The notes under the pieces: model-generated
The model's input: only the letters and a program-made list of their open reading frames with translations
Told to the model about the DNA's origin: nothing
Databases searched by the model: none
Assembly (NCBI GenBank): GCA_964490845.1
Contig: CAZBED010000003.1
Span: forward strand, 248,001-312,000
Direction of reading: 5' to 3'
Origin: JADJSS01 sp964490845
GTDB taxonomy: Bacteria > Bacteroidota > Bacteroidia > Chitinophagales > JADIYW01
DNA length: 64,000 bases
Translations under genes and position numbers: made by a program
Shown here: in pieces, positions 26,707 to 36,396 of the stretch
How the letters are laid out: every line of letters starts with the position of its first letter
Position numbering within the stretch: position 1 is the first letter of the stretch

Positions 26707-27959
26707 TCTGCTGGTGATGTGACGTTAACAATCTTGTACAATTTATCGCTGGTTCGAATAGACGCATCCAATCTGAATGCGCAGTTTTCACCTTTCTTAG
26801 CAGTTTGTACAGGTCCGGCAGACGTATGTAACTCTGTAATCGTAGTTTCGATGGCACCGGTAGTCGGGCCGGTAATTAATACAGTATCTCCAACACTCAG
26901 CTCAAACGATTCGAGTTTGAATTCCGCCACACGTATATTATCAAAATAATTGTTTCCCTTACCCAGATAGATTTTGCGGGTAGTCGCTTTTGAACCCGGG
27001 CTGTCATTCCATTCACCCAATTCCTTACCCAGATAATAGCCGCTCCAGAATCCGCGATTATACACCCGTTGCAATCGCTCCATCCAATCCGCTATTTTTT
27101 CTTTCGTGTATGTATTATTGTAATATGCATCGACAGCTTCCCGGTAACATTCCACGGTCGTTTTCACATAATCCGCTCCTTTTCCTCTGCCTTCAATCTT
27201 CATCACCTTCACTCCACTTTCAATCACCTTATCCAGGAAATCGATTGTACATAAATCCTGCGCAGACATGATATATTCATTGTCGATGGCCAATTCATGT
27301 CCGTCTTCGTTATCAATCACGGTATAGCTTCGTCGGCAGTTTTGCACACAGGCGCCACGGTTGGCAGAAGCATTGGCGGTATGCAAACTCAGATAGCATT
27401 TGCCCGAAACAGCCATGCATAACGCACCATGCACAAAGATTTCTATCTCTATCAATTTGCCGGAAGGCCCGCAAATGTTTTCCTTTTCAATCTGATCACA
27501 GATTTTTTTTACCTGAATCAGGCTCAGTTCGCGCGACAATACCATCGTATCAGCAAACAATGCATAAAACTTTACGGTTTCAATATTGGTGACATTTACC
27601 TGTGTGGAAATATGCACTTCCAGTTGAATGGAACGAGCATAGGCAATCACCGCCTGGTCGCTGGCAATCACCGCAGTGATGCCGGCTGCTCTGGCTTTAT
27701 CCAATACCGTTTTGATGGCGGACAAATCGTGGTCGTATACAATTGTATTCAGGGTAAGATAACTGCGTACATGGTGTTCTCTGCAAATGTTGCCCACTTT
27801 CTCCAAATCTTCAAGTGTGAAGTTCATGGTAGCGCGTGCGCGCATGTTGAACTGTTCCACCCCAAAATATACAGAATCGCAGCCGGCATGTATGGCGGCC
27901 ATTAGCGCCTCATAGCTGCCGGCGGGTGCCATCAGTTCTATTTTCTGCTGTCTGGTCAT
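26703..27959 (-). CDS. Peptidase U32 family protein, probable tRNA hydroxylation protein (TrhP/YegQ-like)
   Basis: 418 aa. MAPAGSYEALMAAIHAGCDSVYFG starts the family barrel (positions 10-33, shown here in part); EIFVHGALCMAVSGKC, the NRGACVQNCRRSY cysteine cluster and VMKIEGRGKGADYVK follow. The conserved cysteines should hold an iron-sulphur cluster. In E. coli the related TrhP takes part in 5-hydroxyuridine formation at tRNA position 34 rather than proteolysis. The ATG at 27959 is chosen over an earlier in-frame ATG because it lies 7 nt after a perfect -7 element. Confidence 0.88.
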   Translation of the reverse strand: MTRQQKIELMAPAGSYEALMAAIHAGCDSVYFGVEQFNMRARATMNFTLEDLEKVGNICREHHVRSYLTLNTIVYDHDLSAIKTVLDKARAAGITAVIASDQAVIAYARSIQLEVHISTQVNVTNIETVKFYALFADTMVLSRELSLIQVKKICDQIEKENICGPSGKLIEIEIFVHGALCMAVSGKCYLSLHTANASANRGACVQNCRRSYTVIDNEDGHELAIDNEYIMSAQDLCTIDFLDKVIESGVKVMKIEGRGKGADYVKTTVECYREAVDAYYNNTYTKEKIADWMERLQRVYNRGFWSGYYLGKELGEWNDSPGSKATTRKIYLGKGNNYFDNIRVAEFKLESFELSVGDTVLITGPTTGAIETTITELHTSAGPVQTAKKGENCAFRLDASIRTSDKLYKIVNVTSPAE

Positions 27960-27966
27960 TGCGGTG

Positions 27967-27974
27967 CAAAGATA
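27967..27974 (-). promoter_or_regulatory. -7 promoter element of the U32/ferredoxin operon
   Basis: On the minus strand TATCTTTG, an exact TAnnTTTG match, ends 7 nt before the U32 ATG. This predicts a leaderless or very short-leader transcript. Confidence 0.6.
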
Positions 27975-28052
27975 ACGGCAATAATTTTTCTGTATTATTA
28001 CCAATACATCTAATCCCGAATCTTAATATTAGCTTAAGAAGAGGAGATGTAT

Positions 28053-29153
28053 TTATTCAGTCACATGCATTCGTTCGCCTTTTATCAATTTATCCACCCA
28101 TTCGTATAAATACATTCCGGAAGAATTTCTTTCATAAAACAAATCATTGTCTGCCAGCATCGTATGGGATTCTCCATTTATAAAATAGGTGGACCAGGTG
28201 CTTTTAGGTTTCAAGATATCATCCCGAAGATGAATAATACCTGATTTAAATACATTGGCAGGCAATTGATTGCCGGGCGCCCCCATACAATTATTATAAC
28301 CAAAACTTAAAAAGAAACGGGAAACACCATCTTCATAAGAAGAAACAAACCCAAAGTTTGCGTTCGGATATTTTTTACTCGAGTATTCATAAACATTCGC
28401 CAATCCTAATTCCGGTTTTCCGCAGCAATCCAACAAGCCGTAAGGAATAGGCAACCCGAAGATAAATGTAAAACCCAACTGTAGACAAATTGGAAACGCC
28501 TGCGCATCGCTAAAAAGCGGTCCGGAGTCGTTGATTACGGTAATTTTTGCATTTGGAAACCGTTTTATCACTTCCAGGAAATTGACATACACACCATACC
28601 CCCCTGCGCTTAATCCAAATAACACAATTTGCTCTACTTTATTATAATCAAAATACGGTTGAATAAAATCAACGGATTTTATAAAATTATAAGACCCGAC
28701 ATAACGTTGTGTATCGGGCAGGTCAAGTGCCTGTCCGGCCCTCCTGGTGCCGCTGTGTACGTCGCCGGTACAATATGGAACAAACACAAACGAAAAGTCT
28801 TTCAACGGGTTTTTGGGATTGTCAGCATCAAATATTCCGCGATGGGCATACTCCGCAGACAAAGAGCTCCAGTCATCCACGTTAAACGATTTTGGATTGG
28901 GGCCACAGGTTTCTGCGTTAAAACAAGCACCGCCCCCGTTGATATAAATGGCCAGCTTCTTCGGATTACCTACACGATATCCGATGCCTGTTGGAGATCC
29001 GTCCCTGCAAATCATTCCAGGTATATCATACCAATGAAAGGATTTTGGTTTATCCTCCAACGACATGAAAGGGTGATTAAAGCTTGTCTGTGCTTCTCGG
29101 GTACAGGCAAATAACAGGAATACAGAGCAAAACGAAAAGAAATATTTTTTCAT
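28053..29153 (-). CDS. Pectinacetylesterase-family lipoprotein
   Basis: 366 aa. The N-terminus is a lipoprotein signal with lipobox LFAC near residue 16. The mature chain has IYINGGGACFNAETC near residue 75, then PYCTGDVHSG, and the nucleophile elbow GLSAGGYG near residue 175, the pattern of the pectinacetylesterase/NOTUM family. These are serine carboxylesterases that remove acyl groups. Pectin as the substrate is not established; no pectin-degrading genes are near. It probably sits in the outer membrane or periplasm. Confidence 0.85.
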   Translation of the reverse strand: MKKYFFSFCSVFLLFACTREAQTSFNHPFMSLEDKPKSFHWYDIPGMICRDGSPTGIGYRVGNPKKLAIYINGGGACFNAETCGPNPKSFNVDDWSSLSAEYAHRGIFDADNPKNPLKDFSFVFVPYCTGDVHSGTRRAGQALDLPDTQRYVGSYNFIKSVDFIQPYFDYNKVEQIVLFGLSAGGYGVYVNFLEVIKRFPNAKITVINDSGPLFSDAQAFPICLQLGFTFIFGLPIPYGLLDCCGKPELGLANVYEYSSKKYPNANFGFVSSYEDGVSRFFLSFGYNNCMGAPGNQLPANVFKSGIIHLRDDILKPKSTWSTYFINGESHTMLADNDLFYERNSSGMYLYEWVDKLIKGERMHVTE

Positions 29154-29200
29154 AGAAAAATAATTTTACCTCTAAATCTAAGATATTTATTTCTAACAAA

Positions 29201-32200
29201 CTACATATTCCTTCTGTACTGACCGCCTACTTCAAATAATGCATTCGTGATTTGCCCGAGGCTACAGTATTTTACCGTTTCTATTAAAACCTCAAACAGG
29301 TTTTTATTTTCTAAGGCCGCTTTTTGCAGTTGTTGCAGATACTGCTGGGCCTCTTTGTTGCTGCGTTCGTGCAGGCGTTTTAAATTTTCTATCTGCAGTT
29401 GCTTTTCTTCTTCCGTACTGCGGATAACTTCCATCGGCAATATTGTAGGCGAGCCTTTGGAAGATAAAAAGGTATTCACACCAATCAGCGGCAATTCGCC
29501 GGTATGTTTTTTCATTTCGTAATACATACTTTCTTCCTGTATCTTGCTACGCTGATACATGGTTTCCATAGCGCCGAGCACACCCCCGCGTTCCGTCAGC
29601 CGGTCAAACTCGGCATACACCGCTTCTTCCACCAAATCCGTCAGCTCTTCGATAATGAAAGAACCCTGCAACGGATTTTCATTCTTTGCCAATCCCAATT
29701 CTTTATTGATGATCAACTGAATGGCCATCGCCCTGCGCACACTTTCTTCTGTTGGCGTAGTAATCGCTTCATCATATGCATTGGTATGTAATGAATTGCA
29801 ATTGTCATAAATCGCATACAATGCCTGCAAGGTGGTGCGGATATCATTAAAATCAATTTCCTGTGCATGTAAACTCCTGCCGGATGTTTGAATATGGTAT
29901 TTTAGTTTTTGGCTTCTGTCATTGCCTTTGTAAAGGTACTTCATTGCTTTCGCCCATATTTTTCTAGCCACACGGCCAATCACGGCATACTCCGGATCAA
30001 TACCATTACTAAAAAAGAAGGATAAATTTGGCGCGAAATCATCGATGTGCATACCCCGCGACAAATAATATTCTACAAACGAGAACCCGTTTGCTAAGGT
30101 AAAAGCAAGTTGGGAGATAGGATTGGCGCCGGCTTCCGCGATATGGTAGCCACTTATGGAAACAGAATAGAAGTTGCGCACTTTGTGTTGTACAAAGTAT
30201 TCCTGCACATCGCCCATCAGTTTCAGGGAAAACTCGGTGGAGAAAATGCAGGTGTTTTGCGCCTGGTCTTCTTTCAGAATATCCGCCTGTACCGTTCCAC
30301 GCACCTGTGATAATGCATGTGCTTTTATTTTTTCATACACCTCTTTGGGCAGCACCTGATCTCCTGTAACACCGAGTAACAATAAGCCTAAGCCGTCGTT
30401 GCCTTCCGGTAAGTCCCCGTTATAGACAGGCCGTTCCGCATTTTTCGCTCTGTAAATTTCCTCAATTTTTTGATTGACTTCATCCACTAAATTATGCTCA
30501 CGAATATATTTCTCACATTGCTGGTCGATAGCTGCATTCATAAAAAATGCGCAGATTGTCGGTGCCGGGCCGTTAATTGTCATAGAAACGGACGTATCCG
30601 GCGAACACAAATCAAAACCGGAATACAATTTTTTGGCGTCATCCAATGTACAGATGGAAACACCACTGTTTCCAATTTTACCATAGATATCCGGTCTCCA
30701 ATCAGGATTATTGCCATACAATGTTACGCTGTCAAATGCAGTAGACAAACGCTTGGCCGGCAAGCCTAACGACACATAGTGAAAACGTTTATTGGTACGC
30801 TCCGGCCCGCCTTCACCGGCGAACATGCGCGTCGGGTCTTCATTTTCACGCTTAAAGGGAAACACCCCTGCGGTATATGGAAATTCGCCGGGTACATTTT
30901 CCTGCAAATTCCATTTCAGAATATCGCCCCAAGCCTCATATTTTGGCAAAGCCACTTTAGGTATCTGTAAGTGCGACAGAGATTCAGTATGTGTTTTTAT
31001 TTTCAGTTCCTTCTCGCGTACTTTGAAAATATAATACTCGTTCTTATAATCCTGTTTGGTTTTTTCCCAAGCAGCCAGTATCTGTTTACAATCCGGATGC
31101 AGCTTTAATTCCTTCTGTTTAATACTCTCCTCCAAACTTTCAAGGTTTTTTAACTCCTGAAAGCCTTTTATCCGATTGAAGGCATACAAATCATTTGCTA
31201 TTTCTGCCTGTTCATTTACCCATGTATCATAATCCCTGTTGTTTTTTGTAATATCGGATAAATAACGCGTTCGGTTGGGTGGGATGATATAAATTTTTTC
31301 GGAACCTCCTGTACGAAGTGATAATGTGCTCTGCCAATCCAATTTACATTTTTCCGAAATAATTTTAACCAGATGTAAATATAGTTCATTCGTTCCCGGA
31401 TCATTGAATTGCGCGGCGATACTGCCAAATACAGGCATTTCCTCCGGACTTTTATCCCACAAATTTCTATTGCGCTGATATTGTTTCTTTACGTCGCGCA
31501 ACGCATCCTGGGCGCCTCGTTTATCAAATTTATTGATGGCTACAATATCGGCAAAATCGAGCATGTCGATTTTTTCGAGTTGAGAAGCGGCGCCAAATTC
31601 CGGCGTCATCACATACATGTACACATCGGCAATATCCACGACTTCCGTTCCGCTCTGACCGATGCCTGAAGTTTCAACAATTATCAAATCATAACCTGCT
31701 ACCTTGAAAATCTGAATGGCATCTGTTACGTCTTTGGAAATAGAAGCATTGGTTTGACGGGTAGCCATAGAGCGCATATACACCCGTTCGTTGTTAATGC
31801 TGTTCATTCGGATTCTGTCACCAAGCAATGCGCCACCGGTTTTTCTCCTCGAAGGATCGACTGAAATAATCGCAATCGTCTTATCAGGAAAATCCAACAT
31901 AAAACGCCGCACCAATTCGTCCGTTAAGGAAGACTTTCCAGCACCGCCGGTACCTGTGATGCCGAGGATAGGTATTGTAGTTCTATTCGCCGGAAGTTGA
32001 GACCTGTACTGTTCAAATTTTTCCGGAAAATTCTCCGCGCAGGAAATTAACTGACCTATTTGTCGATGGTTTTTGGATTGTAGCGCTTCTGGACTGAAAA
32101 CAATATTGTTTCCTGTCGGAAAATCACACTTACTCAGCAAGTCATTAATCATTCCCTGCAAGCCCATGGCACGTCCATCATCCGGCGAATATATCCGGTC

Positions 32201-32554
32201 GATGCCATAAGCGTGCAGTATTTCTGTTTCTGAAGGCAGTATGGTGCCGCCGCCGCCGCCGAATATTTTTATATGTCCGCAATCTTTTTCTCGCAGCAAA
32301 TCATACATGTATTTAAAGAATTCCAGGTGGCCGCCCTGATAGGAGGTCAGCGCAATGGCATTCGCATCTTCTTCTATTGCGCAGTTTACAATTTCCGCTA
32401 CTGAACGGTTATGTCCAAGATGGATGACCTCTGCACCGGATGCCTGAATAATACGACGCATGATATTGATGGCAGCATCGTGTCCGTCGAAGAGGCAAGC
32501 CGCCGTTACGATTCGTATTTTATTTTTAGGTAGATAAGGTGCTGTTGCCTGCAT
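29201..32554 (-). CDS. icmF: Fused isobutyryl-CoA mutase (IcmF): B12-binding, G-protein chaperone and mutase domains
   Basis: 1117 aa. Three parts are joined in IcmF order. A cobalamin-binding domain has FDGHDAAINIMRR near residue 25 and LTSYQGGH. A MeaB-like GTPase follows, with P-loop GTGGAGKSS near residue 210, SVDPSRRKTGGALLGDR and NKFD. The acyl-CoA mutase barrel comes last, with GVFPFKRENEDPTRMFAGEG and STAFDSVTLYG. The phenylalanine in GVFPFKR and the general pattern favour IcmF over methylmalonyl-CoA mutase; isovaleryl/pivalyl-CoA is another possible pair. The reaction interconverts branched and linear acyl-CoA using adenosylcobalamin, with self-chaperoning. ATG 32554 is chosen because the earlier frame start overlaps the promoter. 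Confidence 0.95.
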   Translation of the reverse strand: MQATAPYLPKNKIRIVTAACLFDGHDAAINIMRRIIQASGAEVIHLGHNRSVAEIVNCAIEEDANAIALTSYQGGHLEFFKYMYDLLREKDCGHIKIFGGGGGTILPSETEILHAYGIDRIYSPDDGRAMGLQGMINDLLSKCDFPTGNNIVFSPEALQSKNHRQIGQLISCAENFPEKFEQYRSQLPANRTTIPILGITGTGGAGKSSLTDELVRRFMLDFPDKTIAIISVDPSRRKTGGALLGDRIRMNSINNERVYMRSMATRQTNASISKDVTDAIQIFKVAGYDLIIVETSGIGQSGTEVVDIADVYMYVMTPEFGAASQLEKIDMLDFADIVAINKFDKRGAQDALRDVKKQYQRNRNLWDKSPEEMPVFGSIAAQFNDPGTNELYLHLVKIISEKCKLDWQSTLSLRTGGSEKIYIIPPNRTRYLSDITKNNRDYDTWVNEQAEIANDLYAFNRIKGFQELKNLESLEESIKQKELKLHPDCKQILAAWEKTKQDYKNEYYIFKVREKELKIKTHTESLSHLQIPKVALPKYEAWGDILKWNLQENVPGEFPYTAGVFPFKRENEDPTRMFAGEGGPERTNKRFHYVSLGLPAKRLSTAFDSVTLYGNNPDWRPDIYGKIGNSGVSICTLDDAKKLYSGFDLCSPDTSVSMTINGPAPTICAFFMNAAIDQQCEKYIREHNLVDEVNQKIEEIYRAKNAERPVYNGDLPEGNDGLGLLLLGVTGDQVLPKEVYEKIKAHALSQVRGTVQADILKEDQAQNTCIFSTEFSLKLMGDVQEYFVQHKVRNFYSVSISGYHIAEAGANPISQLAFTLANGFSFVEYYLSRGMHIDDFAPNLSFFFSNGIDPEYAVIGRVARKIWAKAMKYLYKGNDRSQKLKYHIQTSGRSLHAQEIDFNDIRTTLQALYAIYDNCNSLHTNAYDEAITTPTEESVRRAMAIQLIINKELGLAKNENPLQGSFIIEELTDLVEEAVYAEFDRLTERGGVLGAMETMYQRSKIQEESMYYEMKKHTGELPLIGVNTFLSSKGSPTILPMEVIRSTEEEKQLQIENLKRLHERSNKEAQQYLQQLQKAALENKNLFEVLIETVKYCSLGQITNALFEVGGQYRRNM

Positions 32555-32571
32555 ACAAGTGACTTGTCTCA

Positions 32572-32579
32572 CAAATTTA
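32572..32579 (-). promoter_or_regulatory. -7 promoter element of icmF
   Basis: On the minus strand TAAATTTG matches TAnnTTTG and ends 17 nt before the chosen ATG. Confidence 0.5.
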
Positions 32580-32656
32580 CGCTATTCGAGGACTTTTTTT
32601 ATGAAAAAAGAAATCATAAATAATCTAAATTTTAATCTTACGCTTGCGGGATTCCT

Positions 32657-32664
32657 TATTTTTG
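32657..32664 (+). promoter_or_regulatory. -7 promoter element of the AsmA-family gene
   Basis: TATTTTTG matches TAnnTTTG and ends 16 nt before the ATG at 32681. Confidence 0.45.
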
Positions 32665-32680
32665 AAGAAATTCCGGTGAT

Positions 32681-35326
32681 ATGAAAAAATTCTTGTTGGG
32701 CTCATTTATTTTTGTTGTTGTATTACTGACCACTGCCGTCGCTGTTCCGTATTTGTTTAAAGACAAAATTATTGCGAAAGCAAAAGAAGAAATTGGCAAC
32801 TATATTGACGCAAAAACCGATTTTAAACACATTGACTTATCATTACTGAGAAACATCCGGAATTTTCCCAATATCGCATTAGGTATTGACCACCTTGTCA
32901 TTATTGGCAATACACCGTTTGATGACGATACATTGCTGAACTTAGGCAATGCTAAGGTTTCATTAGACCTGATGAGTGTGCTGAAAGGAAACGAATACAA
33001 AGTAGAACAAATTGAGTTAAGTGACGTAACCTTAAATGCTGTTGTCAACAAAGACGGCATACAGAATTGGAATATTGTAAAACCCTCCAAAGACACCAGT
33101 GCCGACCAACCGTTTAAGCTGGCTTTGAATAAACTGGTATTGTCCAATGTTAATCTGTTGTATGATGACCTGAAAAATAATAACCACCTTAAACTCGAAA
33201 ACATACAACATACAGGTAAGGGCGATTTTACCGCGGATGTGCTTGACTATACTTCTAAAACTAATATCGGAAACATCAACTTTTCTCAAGGCATTATCTC
33301 CTATCTTAAAAATGCAACGCTTGCATTTGACAGCAGACTGAATATTGACCAGAAAAACAAGAAGTATGCATTTAAGGATAATAAACTTTCCCTGAATGAT
33401 CTGGGCCTGCTTTTCAACGGATTTATAGAAATACCCGACAGCACACAAACAAAAATGGATATCAGCTTCAAGGCAGACAAGACCACTTTCAAATCATTGC
33501 TGTCATTAATCCCTGCCATTTACACCAAAGACTTTGATGCCGTTAAGACATCCGGGAATTTAGCACTGGATGGTATGCTGAAAGGTATCTACCGGCAGAA
33601 TTCCTATCCTGCATTTGCCTTAAATATTAAAGTAGATAACGGAAAATTCCAGTATCCTAAATTGCCCACCGCTGTAAGCGATATCTTTATAGACGCGCAG
33701 GTTAAGAATGCCGGCGGCAGCCTTGATAACACCGTTGTAAACATCCCTGACTTGCGGCTAAGAATGGCGAATGAACCTATTGTAGCGCGTCTGCATGTAA
33801 CGACACCTATTTCAGATCCGGCTATTGATTTATCCGCAAAAGGAAAAATCAATTTAGCGGATATACAAAAATTCTATCCGTTGGAAGGTGTGCAGAAATT
33901 AGCAGGGAATGCAAACGTGGATGTCACGGTTAAGGCAAAAAAATCGGATGTGGATGCAAAACGCTACCAAAACATACAGGCGGCAGGAAATATTGCAGCC
34001 ACAGGTATCGAATACGCTTCCAAAGAGGTACCTAAGCCGGTCACTGTCAGCAATCTTTCATTGAATTTTTCCCCTCAGTATGTGGATGTACCCCAATGTG
34101 TTGCTAAAATTGGCAACAGCGATTTTGACATTAAAGGAAAACTGGAAAACGTGATTGGATACATTTTATCTAAAGATGCCGTCATAACAGGAAACGTATC
34201 TATCGTATCGGATAAGATAGATGCGAACGAGTTTCTGCCTGACTCTACCACGGCCCATACATCCAAATCCCAGAAAGCGAAGGAGGTAGTGCGCCTTCCT
34301 AAAAATATAGACTTTACCGGTACCGCCTCTATCGGCGAACTATTGTACGATAAATTGGTATTAAAGAACGTAGCGGGAAAAATTAACCTGAAAGATGAAC
34401 AGCTCAACTTAAACAATCTGACAGCAAACCTGTTAGGCGGCTCCGCTACTGTCAGCGGATTCTATAACACTAAGAGTGATATCCCCACGGGAAACCTGAC
34501 CTACACCATTCAGAATTTTGATGTGCAGCAAGTTTATGCCTATGTTGGAAGCATGAAACAGGCTGCACCCATCATGAAATATGTCAATGGCAGTTTTGGC
34601 TCTAACATGAATATGCAGATGGCCATCAATCCGGACTTATCGCCTGACATGAACTCGCTTAACGGAACAGCAAGCCTTAAAATGCCGCTGGCCAATGTCA
34701 CCGGCGTTCCGGCACTCCAAAAAATTGTAGAACAGACCAAACTGAAACAGCTCGAAAATCTTCGTATCGAAAATCTGGATATTAAGACAACGGTGGCAAA
34801 TGGCAGAATCTTAGTTGCACCATTTGAAACTAAAGTCAACAATCTCAAGATGACCATTGGCGGCTCTCAGGGTTTAGACCAAACTATGGACTATGCCGTA
34901 GCGATAGATGTTCCATGGAAAGAGCTTGGTCAAGCTTCTTCCTTCGCGGAAGGATTGCTGGCTAAAAATCCGATTAAACAACTGAATGGCATGGTTCCCG
35001 AAATCATTCGCCTGAATATGAAAATCGGCGGCACTTTCAAAGACCCTAAGATAACCATGGGCAAACCGGATGGTACCACCGGTGCCGGCACGATGAAGGA
35101 TGTGGTGAAAGAACAGGTGCAACAGCAGGTACAGCAACTGAAAGAAGAAGCTAAAACACAGGCCAAACAGACGCTGGATACCCTTAAAACACAGGTGCAG
35201 CAGGAGGTTAAGAATAAAGTACAGGAAATCCTTACCGGACAAAAAGACACCACCAAATCCGGTAATCCGGTAAACAATATCAAAGATGCGGTAAAAGACA
35301 AGATTAAGATTAAACTTCCATGGTAA
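32681..35326 (+). CDS. AsmA-family envelope protein
   Basis: 881 aa. One N-terminal membrane anchor (residues 5-25) is followed by the AsmA N-terminal pattern: PYLFKDKIIAKAKEEIG, then repeated long beta-strand units including WNIVKPSKD and the later AsmA C-terminal part (LKMPLANVTG, LLAKNPIKQLNG). The last 80 residues are glutamine- and lysine-rich and probably a coiled coil. AsmA-like proteins are periplasmic bridge proteins of the TamB/YhdP type thought to carry phospholipids to the outer membrane. It is a single gene, divergent from icmF. Confidence 0.88.
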   Translation: MKKFLLGSFIFVVVLLTTAVAVPYLFKDKIIAKAKEEIGNYIDAKTDFKHIDLSLLRNIRNFPNIALGIDHLVIIGNTPFDDDTLLNLGNAKVSLDLMSVLKGNEYKVEQIELSDVTLNAVVNKDGIQNWNIVKPSKDTSADQPFKLALNKLVLSNVNLLYDDLKNNNHLKLENIQHTGKGDFTADVLDYTSKTNIGNINFSQGIISYLKNATLAFDSRLNIDQKNKKYAFKDNKLSLNDLGLLFNGFIEIPDSTQTKMDISFKADKTTFKSLLSLIPAIYTKDFDAVKTSGNLALDGMLKGIYRQNSYPAFALNIKVDNGKFQYPKLPTAVSDIFIDAQVKNAGGSLDNTVVNIPDLRLRMANEPIVARLHVTTPISDPAIDLSAKGKINLADIQKFYPLEGVQKLAGNANVDVTVKAKKSDVDAKRYQNIQAAGNIAATGIEYASKEVPKPVTVSNLSLNFSPQYVDVPQCVAKIGNSDFDIKGKLENVIGYILSKDAVITGNVSIVSDKIDANEFLPDSTTAHTSKSQKAKEVVRLPKNIDFTGTASIGELLYDKLVLKNVAGKINLKDEQLNLNNLTANLLGGSATVSGFYNTKSDIPTGNLTYTIQNFDVQQVYAYVGSMKQAAPIMKYVNGSFGSNMNMQMAINPDLSPDMNSLNGTASLKMPLANVTGVPALQKIVEQTKLKQLENLRIENLDIKTTVANGRILVAPFETKVNNLKMTIGGSQGLDQTMDYAVAIDVPWKELGQASSFAEGLLAKNPIKQLNGMVPEIIRLNMKIGGTFKDPKITMGKPDGTTGAGTMKDVVKEQVQQQVQQLKEEAKTQAKQTLDTLKTQVQQEVKNKVQEILTGQKDTTKSGNPVNNIKDAVKDKIKIKLPW

Positions 35327-35337
35327 GTCTTGGAAAG

Positions 35338-35363
35338 AACTATTCTGAAGCGCCGGAATAGTT
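35338..35363 (+). other. Inverted repeat after the AsmA-family gene
   Basis: Perfect 8-bp arms AACTATTC (35338-35345) and GAATAGTT (35356-35363) begin 11 nt after the stop. No T-run follows, so an intrinsic terminator is possible but weak. Confidence 0.35.
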
Positions 35364-35410
35364 ATTCCTGTGTGTATAAAACTTTTATGTTTATCCATCT
35401 TTTATTTTAA

Positions 35411-35418
35411 TATTTTTG
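35411..35418 (+). promoter_or_regulatory. Possible -7 promoter element of the transketolase pair
   Basis: TATTTTTG matches TAnnTTTG, 72 nt before the transketolase start; no other match lies closer. Confidence 0.35.
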
Positions 35419-35490
35419 TGTCATTCTGATTCCGAAACTATCCGGAGCAGAAACTGATTCAACTTATTACTGACCACTTACCACTAAAGC

Positions 35491-36330
35491 ATGCAAATAG
35501 CCGAACTTCAACAAACAGCCTCGCAGGTGCGCAGAGACATCATCCGCATGGTACACCAATGCAAGAGCGGACATCCGGGCGGCTCACTGGGTTGTGCAGA
35601 TTTTATGACTGCGCTGTACTTTGAAATCATGCAGGTGGATACCGATTTTAAAATGGACGGAGAGGGAGAAGATTTATTCTTTCTGTCGAACGGACACGTA
35701 TCTCCATTATTCTACAGTGTGCTGGCACGCCGTGGTTTTTTCAATACCAAAGAACTCGGTACTTTCCGCCATATCAATTCCCGTTTGCAGGGACACCCCA
35801 CCACACATGAAGGATTACCCGGAATCAGGATTGCGAGCGGTTCTCTCGGACAGGGAATTTCTGTGGCGATTGGGGCCGCGTTGGCAAAAAAATTAAACGG
35901 CGATGACAGATTGGTTTATGCACTCACCGGCGACGGCGAACTGCAGGAAGGACAAATCTGGGAAGCATTAATGTTTGCAGCCGCCAAGAAAGTAGACAAT
36001 CTGATTGTTACCGTTGACTGGAACGACGCACAGATAGATGGCTCTACCCAGCAGGTCTGTGATTTAGGCGATTTACCGGGCAAGTTTAAGGCGTTTGGAT
36101 GGGAGCTATTGGAGATGAACGGCAATGTGATGGAAGATGTGGTGTTTACCCTGACGCAAGCACAACTGAAAGCGAAAAAAGGAAAACCTGTGGTGATTTT
36201 AATGCGCACACAGATGGGCTTTGGTGTCGACTTTATGATGGGTACGCACAAGTGGCATGGCAGCGCACCGAGCGATGAGCAGAAAGATAAAGCACTTGCG
36301 CAACTGGAAGAAACGCTGGGAGATTATTAA
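35491..36330 (+). CDS. tktA: Transketolase, N-terminal (thiamine diphosphate-binding) subunit
   Basis: 279 aa. It corresponds to the TPP-pyrophosphate domain of transketolase: KSGHPGGSLG near residue 27, LSNGHVSPLFYSVLA near 70, GSLGQGISVAIGAA near 115, and the metal/TPP motif GDGELQEGQIWEA near 147. It acts with the gene at 36397 to make a whole enzyme of the non-oxidative pentose phosphate pathway. Splitting into two subunits is common in Bacteroidota, archaea and Gram-positives. The symbol follows the enzyme, not a specific orthologue. Confidence 0.93.
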   Translation: MQIAELQQTASQVRRDIIRMVHQCKSGHPGGSLGCADFMTALYFEIMQVDTDFKMDGEGEDLFFLSNGHVSPLFYSVLARRGFFNTKELGTFRHINSRLQGHPTTHEGLPGIRIASGSLGQGISVAIGAALAKKLNGDDRLVYALTGDGELQEGQIWEALMFAAAKKVDNLIVTVDWNDAQIDGSTQQVCDLGDLPGKFKAFGWELLEMNGNVMEDVVFTLTQAQLKAKKGKPVVILMRTQMGFGVDFMMGTHKWHGSAPSDEQKDKALAQLEETLGDY

Positions 36331-36396
36331 TACTGCCACATATTTGGATAATAAGATAAAATCAATCATAACATTCGTTAAAATCTGTGTTCCATA

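Noticed and set aside
32555..32572. Longer IcmF start six codons upstream
   Set aside because: It would begin inside the TAnnTTTG promoter element, and those residues are not conserved.
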